Source of the DNA: an uncultured Bacteroidales bacterium
GTDB lineage: Bacteria; Bacteroidota; Bacteroidia; Bacteroidales; Muribaculaceae
DNA: 15,943 nt
NCBI GenBank assembly: GCA_900549375.1
Contig: URNY01000049.1
Location: 1 to 15,943, forward strand
Direction: 5' to 3'
Shown here piece after piece: positions 1 to 5,555 of this stretch; position 1 is the stretch's first letter, and each line of letters begins with the position of its first letter. The translations under genes and the position numbers were made by a program. The notes beneath the pieces were generated by a model. That model did not search any database, was not told the origin of the DNA, and worked only from the letters and a program-made list of their open reading frames with translations.

Positions 1-338
1 TTGTCACACCTACAGCGACTGAACTCACGGAATGCAATCCGCTTGCCTATCTGAATTCTTATTCACGCAACTACACTCCCTCCTTTTCAAAAGTCAAATC
101 GAAAGGAGGATATGTTGTGATACTCACAGCCAAATCAAAACATAACTCCATAAAGACCGTAGAAATCTCCATCGACAGCCGGACATGGAAACCGTCTCGG
201 TTCTTAATCACGGCTTCCAACGGAACAAAGACCACGGTGTCGGTAAAGAGTCTTGTCTACGGAGCCCGAATCTCATCATCCGATTTCGAATACCCGAAAT
301 CAAAGTATCCGAAGGTGCCGGTGATCGACCTTCGCTGA
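1..338 (+). CDS. lolA: LolA-family outer-membrane lipoprotein carrier protein, C-terminal part (5' end outside window)
   Basis: The frame is open from the window edge (first full codon at 3) to a TGA at 336-338, giving about 111 residues with no start in view. LolA is a periplasmic chaperone that carries lipoproteins from the inner-membrane Lol transporter to the outer membrane. The visible part has the pattern of the C-terminal half of Bacteroidales LolA-like proteins: NPLAYLNSY, alternating beta strands (VVILTAKSK, KTVEISID, SRFLITASNGTKTTVSV), then a phenylalanine/proline segment and the terminal VIDLR, which I recall as typical for the group. The GTG at 117 is an internal codon, not the start. 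It lies 91 bases before trxB. Family assignment is from recalled similarity, so the residual doubt is about the exact family, not about whether it is coding. Confidence 0.78.
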   Translation, partial: VTPTATELTECNPLAYLNSYSRNYTPSFSKVKSKGGYVVILTAKSKHNSIKTVEISIDSRTWKPSRFLITASNGTKTTVSVKSLVYGARISSSDFEYPKSKYPKVPVIDLR

Positions 339-390
339 TTATTATGAATATTCATACGAAACATACCTGACAAATAAATGTTAATTAATT

Positions 391-420
391 GACGGCAGAT
401 TTCTCACGCCGTCTTTAGAT
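391..420 (+). terminator. Hairpin between lolA and trxB, possible weak terminator or leader hairpin
   Basis: GACGGC at 391-396 pairs with GCCGTC at 408-413 across an 11-base loop, followed by TTTAGAT. The T-run is short, so this may be a leaky terminator after lolA or a hairpin in the trxB leader. The rest of the 91-base gap is AT-rich, and I see no TAnnTTTG box in it. Confidence 0.4.
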
Positions 421-429
421 ATAAGATTC

Positions 430-1380
430 ATGAAAGAAGAGACAACAAAAGTATTGATTATAGGTTCCGGACCTGCCGGATATACAGCCGCCATATATGC
501 ATCGCGTGCAAATCTTTCACCGATGGTTTATGAGGGTGACCAACCCGGCGGACAGCTCACTCAAACTACTGAAATTGAGAACTTCCCGGGTTATCCCGAG
601 GGTATCGACGGCACAGAGATGATGCATCAGCTGCGCGATCAGGCTCAAAGATTCGGAGCAGAGATACGCCCGAGAATGATAGTCAAAACCGATTTCTCGA
701 AACGGCCCTTCCGATGTGAGGATGAGAGGGGAGACGTTATCTATGCTGAAACTGTGATTATTTCCACCGGTGCTTCTGCCAGATATCTCGGACTTCCGGA
801 TGAGGAGAAATACCGCGGACTCGGGGTTAGTGCCTGCGCAACATGCGACGGATTTTTCTATCGCAAGAAGAATGTGGCCGTTGTGGGTGGCGGAGATACG
901 GCCTGCGAAGAGGCACTTTATCTCTCCACACTCGCCAACAAGGTCTATATGATTGTCCGCAAGAATCATCTGCGTGCCTCCGAGATAATGCGCAGACGCG
1001 TTCATGAACGCGAGAATATCGAGATTCTTTTTAATTGCAACACCGTAGGTCTTTTCGGAGAAGAGGGCGTGGAAGGGGCAAGACTTGTGAAGTATCTCGG
1101 CACTCCCGAACAGGAGGAATTTGACATAGCTATCGACGGATTCTTCCTCGGTATAGGCCACAAACCGAACACGGATATTTTCAAGGGCCAGCTCGATCTT
1201 GACGATGAAGGATACATAAAAGTAAAATCGCCCCATACTTACACAAATGTGGCGGGTGTATTCGCAGCCGGCGACTGTGCGGATCCAATCTATCGCCAGG
1301 CTGTAAGCGCAGCCGGAACGGGTTGTCGCGCGGCTATTGATGCCGAACGCTTTCTGCTCGCCAAGGACGAACTCATCTAA
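430..1380 (+). CDS. trxB: Thioredoxin-disulfide reductase
   Basis: This cytoplasmic FAD flavoenzyme reduces oxidised thioredoxin with NADPH and supplies electrons to ribonucleotide reductase, peroxidases and thiol repair. The protein has 316 residues, the normal length of the low-molecular-weight bacterial type. Visible motifs are the FAD dinucleotide fold GSGPAG at 12-17, the FAD loop GDQPGGQL at 36-43, the redox-active CATC at 136-139, the NADPH fold GGGDTA at 153-158, basic residues for the NADPH phosphate around 177-190, and the second FAD motif GDCADPIYRQA at 281-291. All key residues are present. The ATG at 430 puts the first FAD motif at the expected distance from the N-terminus. It leads a close run of genes: the dCMP deaminase starts 34 bases downstream. 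Confidence 0.97.
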   Translation: MKEETTKVLIIGSGPAGYTAAIYASRANLSPMVYEGDQPGGQLTQTTEIENFPGYPEGIDGTEMMHQLRDQAQRFGAEIRPRMIVKTDFSKRPFRCEDERGDVIYAETVIISTGASARYLGLPDEEKYRGLGVSACATCDGFFYRKKNVAVVGGGDTACEEALYLSTLANKVYMIVRKNHLRASEIMRRRVHERENIEILFNCNTVGLFGEEGVEGARLVKYLGTPEQEEFDIAIDGFFLGIGHKPNTDIFKGQLDLDDEGYIKVKSPHTYTNVAGVFAAGDCADPIYRQAVSAAGTGCRAAIDAERFLLAKDELI

Positions 1381-1414
1381 ACAGACACTTTATCTCGTAT
1401 AGACAACAATTTAT

Positions 1415-1852
1415 ATGGAAGATAAACAGACAATCCTCGACAAGCGCTATCTGAGAATGGCGCAGATCTGGAGTGAAAACTCGTATTGTCGCCGCCGCAA
1501 GGTGGGTGCGTTGCTTGTCAAGGACAAGATGATAATATCCGACGGATATAACGGCACTCCCGCGGGATTCGACAATGTCTGCGAAAGCGAGGACAACGTG
1601 ACATATCCATATGTGCTTCACGCAGAAGCCAACGCAATAACGAAAGTTGCCAGAAGCAATAATTCGAGCGAGGGGAGCACTCTATACGTCTCCACAAGCC
1701 CCTGTATGGAATGCTCCAAGCTAATAATACAAGCCGGAATAAGAAGGGTTGTTTTTTCTGAAATGTATAGAATCACCGATGGTCTCGACCTGCTTCGCAA
1801 GGCCGGAATCGAAGTGGTACATATGCCTTTGGAAGAAAAGGCTTGCGAATAG
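1415..1852 (+). CDS. Deoxycytidylate (dCMP) deaminase, ComEB type
   Basis: This zinc enzyme deaminates dCMP to dUMP, the substrate of thymidylate synthase. The protein has 145 residues, normal for the bacterial ComEB-type dCMP deaminases. The catalytic pair is intact: HAE at 69-71 (zinc-binding His and proton-shuttling Glu) and PCMEC at 96-100 (two zinc-binding Cys). The segment GYNGTPAGFDNV at 44-55 is the substrate-side motif that separates dCMP deaminases from riboflavin or tRNA deaminases of the same fold. The insert between GF and HAE, which carries extra zinc ligands in some relatives, has only one Cys here (C56). The gene ends 6 bases before the S41 peptidase, so the two are very probably co-transcribed. 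The folate enzyme farther down also serves one-carbon and thymidylate metabolism. Confidence 0.92.
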   Translation: MEDKQTILDKRYLRMAQIWSENSYCRRRKVGALLVKDKMIISDGYNGTPAGFDNVCESEDNVTYPYVLHAEANAITKVARSNNSSEGSTLYVSTSPCMECSKLIIQAGIRRVVFSEMYRITDGLDLLRKAGIEVVHMPLEEKACE

Positions 1853-1858
1853 AAAGAA

Positions 1859-3478
1859 ATGGGTAAAAAAAGAAACATAAGCAGTGTTTTGCTGCCTCTT
1901 GGAATTGCCGCCGGCGTTGTCGGAGGAATATTTATAGGCAAATACGAGGCGGTCAGACGCCTTTCGCCCGGACAGGAAAAGCTCCAGACGATTCTCGGGC
2001 TTATAAGGGACCAATATGTCGATGATATAAATGTTGACAGTCTGATGGAACAGACAATTCCCGAGATGCTCGCCTCACTCGACCCTCATTCGGCATACAT
2101 CCCTAAATCAGAACTGACGGCAAGCAACGAAGAGCTCGACGGAGCGTTTGGAGGTGTTGGCGTCTCGTTCCAGATTCTATCGGATACCGTGCGCGTGATA
2201 GAAGTGATTCCGGGAGGACCCGCGGAGCTTGTCGGAATGCAGCCCGGCGACCAGATTCTTGAGGCCAACGGCAAGAAAATGGCGGGAGTAAAAATCACTA
2301 ATCAGGATGTTTATACAAACCTTCGGGGCAAGGAGGGCACGAAAGTCTCTCTTACGGTGAAACGCAAAAATATTGCTAAACATCTTCATTTCGATGTTGT
2401 CAGAGACAAGATTCCGGAGTATAGCGTTGACTCGAAATATATGATTGCCGATAATACGGGCTATATCCGTATAAGCAAGTTCGCAAGAACTACATATAAT
2501 GAATTCTTCAATGCCTTGGTAGAGCTTCGCAACAAAGGGGCTCAGAAATTCATCTTCGACTTGCGTAACAATTCCGGAGGATTTATGGATCAGGCAATTT
2601 ATATGGCCAATGAGTTCCTGCCTGCCGGGCGCATGATTGTCTATACCAAGGGAAGAAGACCCGAAAACGAGACAATGGCCGTGAGCGACGGTAACGGACA
2701 GTTTCAGGATTCCGAGATCACGGTGCTTACAAACGAATTCTCGGCATCGGCATCGGAAATCTTCTCCGGTGCTATTCAAGATAACGACCGAGGACTTGTG
2801 ATAGGGCGCAGAACATTCGGTAAAGGACTTGTGCAGAACCCTATTATGCTTCCCGACAGTTCCTCGATAAGGCTTACCGTGGCCCGTTATTACACTCCTG
2901 CCGGACGCTCGATACAGAAGGAATACAAACGGGGACGCGACGGCAAATATGAGCTCGATATTCTGGATCGTTATTCCCATGGAGAGTTTTATTCGCAAGA
3001 TTCTATAAAACTCGACAAGAGCAAGATTTTTCACACCCCTAACGGAAGGACTGTCTACGGCGGAGGCGGTATAATGCCCGACGTATTTGTGCCTGAGGAT
3101 ACTACCGGAATCACTTCCTATTATCTTGAAGCGCTCAACAGAGGGTTGATTCAGAGATTCGCCGGCGAATTTGCCGAGAAATACAGGCCGATGATAAAAA
3201 AGAAAACAATAGATGATTTGATGCGAGTAATGCCTCGCGAAAACATGTTATTGCAAAGTTTCGTAAGCTATGCAGCCGCAAACGGTCTTCCCGCAAGATG
3301 GTTCTATATTAATAAATCGAGGGATCTTCTTCTTAATCAGCTCAAGGCGGTCATCGCTCGCGATCTTATAGGCTTCAATGCCTTCATTGAAATTCTTAAC
3401 CGGAAGGATACCGCCGTGCTCCGTGCACTCGAGGCTCTCGAACGGAACGAGTCGCCGGTAAATATCATAAAGAAATAA
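1859..3478 (+). CDS. S41 family C-terminal processing peptidase (CtpA/Prc type)
   Basis: This is a membrane-anchored serine protease of the tail-specific family, which cleaves C-terminal regions of envelope proteins. The protein has 539 residues. A single hydrophobic segment at about 8-27 after a basic start suggests an uncleaved signal anchor with the catalytic part in the periplasm. A conserved N-terminal region (LDPHSAYIP at 74-82) leads into a PDZ domain at about 95-175 (GAFGGVGVSF, then PGGPAELVGMQPGD), and the peptidase core follows. The Ser/Lys dyad is S297 in SASASE and K322 in FGKG, 25 residues apart as in CtpB, with the supporting Gln at 326. The region after about 425 is a helical C-terminal extension. 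It starts 6 bases after the dCMP deaminase; this pairing reflects operon packing rather than a shared pathway. The substrate cannot be told. Confidence 0.95.
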   Translation: MGKKRNISSVLLPLGIAAGVVGGIFIGKYEAVRRLSPGQEKLQTILGLIRDQYVDDINVDSLMEQTIPEMLASLDPHSAYIPKSELTASNEELDGAFGGVGVSFQILSDTVRVIEVIPGGPAELVGMQPGDQILEANGKKMAGVKITNQDVYTNLRGKEGTKVSLTVKRKNIAKHLHFDVVRDKIPEYSVDSKYMIADNTGYIRISKFARTTYNEFFNALVELRNKGAQKFIFDLRNNSGGFMDQAIYMANEFLPAGRMIVYTKGRRPENETMAVSDGNGQFQDSEITVLTNEFSASASEIFSGAIQDNDRGLVIGRRTFGKGLVQNPIMLPDSSSIRLTVARYYTPAGRSIQKEYKRGRDGKYELDILDRYSHGEFYSQDSIKLDKSKIFHTPNGRTVYGGGGIMPDVFVPEDTTGITSYYLEALNRGLIQRFAGEFAEKYRPMIKKKTIDDLMRVMPRENMLLQSFVSYAAANGLPARWFYINKSRDLLLNQLKAVIARDLIGFNAFIEILNRKDTAVLRALEALERNESPVNIIKK

Positions 3479-3496
3479 TTTTTGTAGATGCATATA

Positions 3497-3504
3497 TAAA
3501 TTTG
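3497..3504 (+). promoter_or_regulatory. Possible Bacteroidetes -7 box ahead of the cyclo-ligase gene
   Basis: TAAATTTG matches the TAnnTTTG -7 consensus in the 51-base gap after the S41 gene and would start transcription about 20 bases before the next ATG. There is no TTTG at the normal 19-21 base spacing (the nearest is only 12 bases upstream), so this is at best a weak internal promoter. Confidence 0.3.
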
Positions 3505-3529
3505 AGCATTCTCTTACCTGATATATACT

Positions 3530-4087
3530 ATGGAAAAAAACGAAATAAGAAGAAAAATCAAGGCGATGCGCTCGATGCTGATTGAAACAGAAAAGATTCA
3601 GGCGGCCGAGGAAGTGTTCGCTCAGCTTGAGAAGACAGCAGCCTTTATTATGGCCGACCGGATACTGATGTATCACTCCCTGCCCGATGAGCTGTCGACC
3701 CGTTCATTCCTTTCGAAATGGAACGATAAAAAGCATTTCTATCTTCCGAGAGTGAATGGGGTGAATCTTGAAATATTGCCCTACGATCAAACGCGACTTG
3801 AGCTCGGAGCATTCCATATCGAGGAGCCTACCGGAGAAAATACCGTTGATCCGGCAGATATAGAGCTGATAGTGGTTCCGGCCGTGGCTTACGATCGCAA
3901 AGGAAACCGTCTCGGTCGCGGAAAGGGATTCTATGACAGGTTACTCCGGACCACAAAGGCCACAAAAATTGGTGTGGGCTATGAATTCCAGCTTCTGGAT
4001 GAAATTCCGGTGGAACCGCATGATGTCGGAATGGATATTGTGATTACTCAGAAGAGCATGCACATAATAACAAAAAAAGCCCGTTGA
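3530..4087 (+). CDS. 5-formyltetrahydrofolate cyclo-ligase
   Basis: This cytoplasmic enzyme uses ATP to turn 5-formyl-THF into 5,10-methenyl-THF, returning a storage or by-product folate to the one-carbon pool. The protein has 185 residues, the normal length. The signature is in place: VVPAVAYD at 115-122, then GNRLGRGKGFYDRLL at 125-139, which forms the nucleotide and folate site. The basic N-terminus (RRKIKAMR at 7-14) and the segment YLPRV at 71-75 also fit the family, and a late GYEFQ is at 150-154. The ATG at 3530 is used because upstream sequence is AT-rich and carries no in-frame extension of family character. The next gene begins 21 bases downstream, which suggests co-transcription with the RIC-like protein and the regulator. 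Confidence 0.93.
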   Translation: MEKNEIRRKIKAMRSMLIETEKIQAAEEVFAQLEKTAAFIMADRILMYHSLPDELSTRSFLSKWNDKKHFYLPRVNGVNLEILPYDQTRLELGAFHIEEPTGENTVDPADIELIVVPAVAYDRKGNRLGRGKGFYDRLLRTTKATKIGVGYEFQLLDEIPVEPHDVGMDIVITQKSMHIITKKAR

Positions 4088-4108
4088 ATCGGATAATCAA
4101 TTGTTGAG

Positions 4109-4822
4109 ATGAGTGTTTATACCAAAGATTCCCGACTTTCCGAACCTATCATGAGGGATCCCTCAATCATTCCCGTGATCAATAGATTCGGCATTTCGCT
4201 CGGGGTGGGAGATCTGGCAATCAAGAATATCTGCATGGAAAAGGGGATAGATGCGGATTTCTTTCTTGCCGTAGTCAATACCTACATGTATCAGGATTAT
4301 TTCCCTGAGGGGACTGCATTAAGCACTCATTTGATCAGGCTCATAGAATTTTTGGATAAAACCGACAGGTATTATCGGGACGTGCAGCTCCCCAACATTG
4401 AACGTCATTTCAATTTCCTGCTTCGTGAAAGCATGGAAAGCGAAAGTGACGGCCATTCGAATCTGAAATTGCTCAACGGTTTCTTTTGCGAAGTAAAAGA
4501 GGAACTGCAGGCGTCAATATCAAACGATCTGGAACATTGGTTTCCGTTGTTGCTCGATAACCCGGAAAAGGCAAGAGAAGAGATAGCTGTTTTGACAGCG
4601 CACGGAAACAACGTTCAGGAAAACATCAGACTTCCCTTCTCCAACCATAACCTTGAAGATAAAATCCGCGATCTTATAGCATTCTTCGTGATACATCTGA
4701 AAGGAAACTATGATAAGAATCTTTGTGTAGCGGTGATTATGGCCGTGTTCAACCTTGAGAAAGATATAAAGCAAAACAATCGAATCCGGGAACGCATACT
4801 GAAACCATTATGCTTAAAATAG
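4109..4822 (+). CDS. RIC/ScdA-like hemerythrin-domain relative, metal ligands apparently lost
   Basis: The protein has 237 residues and no signal peptide. Residues about 15-60 resemble the small N-terminal domain of RIC/ScdA/YtfE proteins, which repair iron-sulfur centres: a run of IPVINRFGISLGVGD, then NICMEKGIDADFFLAVVN. The rest is all-helical, as expected for a hemerythrin-like bundle. In Bacteroidales relatives as I recall them, ligands sit in motifs such as AHxYF, RKHMEYEE, KHHDQ and HCQVED. Here the equivalent places read KTDRYY (84-89), KEELQA (130-135), NHNLE (179-183) and NNRIRE (223-228), so only His180 seems kept. It overlaps the LuxR gene by 13 bases, implying translational coupling. 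The likely role is redox, iron or nitrosative sensing together with that regulator, or a purely structural partner. The family call comes from recalled patterns and is moderately sure. Confidence 0.65.
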   Translation: MSVYTKDSRLSEPIMRDPSIIPVINRFGISLGVGDLAIKNICMEKGIDADFFLAVVNTYMYQDYFPEGTALSTHLIRLIEFLDKTDRYYRDVQLPNIERHFNFLLRESMESESDGHSNLKLLNGFFCEVKEELQASISNDLEHWFPLLLDNPEKAREEIAVLTAHGNNVQENIRLPFSNHNLEDKIRDLIAFFVIHLKGNYDKNLCVAVIMAVFNLEKDIKQNNRIRERILKPLCLK

Positions 4823-5337
4823 CGCTTATCGGTATATCCACACTCGAATCCTATGCACTTTGCCGTCTCTTTGAGGAGTCGGGTATTGTTGCAGCAGAGA
4901 ATTTTTCCGGTTTTGATAAATTCTGCTGCGTCGATGACCGCTTCGACTTATATGTCGCCACGCCGGGATACATATTGTCGAACATTGAGTTTTTCCTTCC
5001 GAAAAAGTCTCGGACACTTGTGATCGGAGAAGAATCAGTTGCGGGCAATTCATCATTCATTTCCATCTCTAAATATACAGATCTTTCGGAAATACAGTCA
5101 TCCGTGGAAACACTCATAAGAGGAGCGGAGGGGAAAGAAATGACAGGCGAGCTTTCCGCCCGCGAGATTGAAGTGCTCAAAGAGCTCGTAGCCGGAAAGA
5201 CCCATAAAGAGGTGGCCGATGCGCTTTGTATTTCGGTCAATACAGTCGTGACGCATCGAAAGAACATCACTACCAAACTCGGCATAAGATCGCTTTCCGG
5301 ACTTTCGCTCTATGCACTTATGAACGGGTTGGTATAA
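4810..5337 (+). CDS. LuxR-family transcriptional regulator with receiver-like N-terminus
   Basis: The protein has 175 residues. The C-terminal part (about 113-175) is a clear LuxR/FixJ DNA-binding domain: LSAREIEVLKELVAGKTHKE, then the recognition helix region ISVNTVVTHRKNITTKLGI at 141-159. The N-terminal part (1-105) has the strand-helix rhythm of a response-regulator receiver (KIALIGIS, DLYVATPGY, RTLVIGEE, SFISISKY). The acidic pair after strand 1 is absent (GIS), and the phosphoacceptor position after strand 3 reads VATP without Asp, so phosphorylation by a histidine kinase is unlikely; a Lys at 88 could match the conserved receiver Lys. Its ATG lies inside the end of the RIC-like gene (13-base overlap), so the two are probably made together and may act as a pair. 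Target genes are unknown. Confidence 0.85.
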   Translation: MLKIALIGISTLESYALCRLFEESGIVAAENFSGFDKFCCVDDRFDLYVATPGYILSNIEFFLPKKSRTLVIGEESVAGNSSFISISKYTDLSEIQSSVETLIRGAEGKEMTGELSAREIEVLKELVAGKTHKEVADALCISVNTVVTHRKNITTKLGIRSLSGLSLYALMNGLV

Positions 5338-5364
5338 TCCCCGATTCATAGCATTATATAAGGC

Positions 5365-5389
5365 TAATCTGCATTATTAGCGCAGATTT
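5365..5389 (+). terminator. Hairpin after the LuxR-type gene, weak terminator candidate
   Basis: AATCTGC at 5366-5372 pairs with GCAGATT at 5382-5388 around a 9-base loop, 28 bases after the stop codon. No proper T-run follows, so termination is uncertain. Confidence 0.35.
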
Positions 5390-5391
5390 AA

Positions 5392-5411
5392 GTTAAATTC
5401 GTGTTAAATTC
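5392..5411 (+). repeat. Two direct copies of GTTAAATTC at an 11-base period
   Basis: GTTAAATTC occurs at 5392-5400 and 5403-5411, one helical turn apart and about 20 bases upstream of the -33 box of the M16 promoter. This placement suits an activator-binding site. The sequence TTAAATTCACAC (5404-5415), which overlaps the second copy, is also repeated in inverted form at 5462-5473 with one mismatch. Confidence 0.45.
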
Positions 5412-5431
5412 ACACATACTTGAAGAATTAT

Positions 5432-5462
5432 TTTGACTATTTCGCTAATAAAGCTAAATTTG
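5432..5462 (+). promoter_or_regulatory. Bacteroidetes-type promoter of the M16 peptidase gene
   Basis: TTTG at 5432-5435 and TAAATTTG at 5455-5462 are separated by 19 bases, a full match to the Bacteroides sigma-ABfr consensus (TTTG, 19-21 bases, TAnnTTTG). Transcription would begin near 5468, giving a leader of nearly 90 bases before the ATG at 5556. Confidence 0.7.
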
Positions 5463-5555
5463 TGTGAATATAAAGTCACATATTGTATTCATTCGCGTAT
5501 TCTATTATCAGATACACTTAAACGTATATAACTAAAACACCAATAACCTTTAATT

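Noticed and set aside
102..119. A strong Shine-Dalgarno-like AAAGGAGGATATG followed by TTG TGA
   Set aside because: It lies inside the lolA reading frame (Lys-Gly-Gly-Tyr) and would give only two codons; Bacteroidales rarely rely on such sites.
517..1236. A 239-codon minus-strand frame opposite trxB
   Set aside because: It is a shadow of trxB, which has all its motifs; no family features and no promoter or upstream gene support it.
2177..3034. A 285-codon minus-strand frame opposite the S41 peptidase
   Set aside because: It is antisense to a complete peptidase with catalytic residues in place; its composition looks random.
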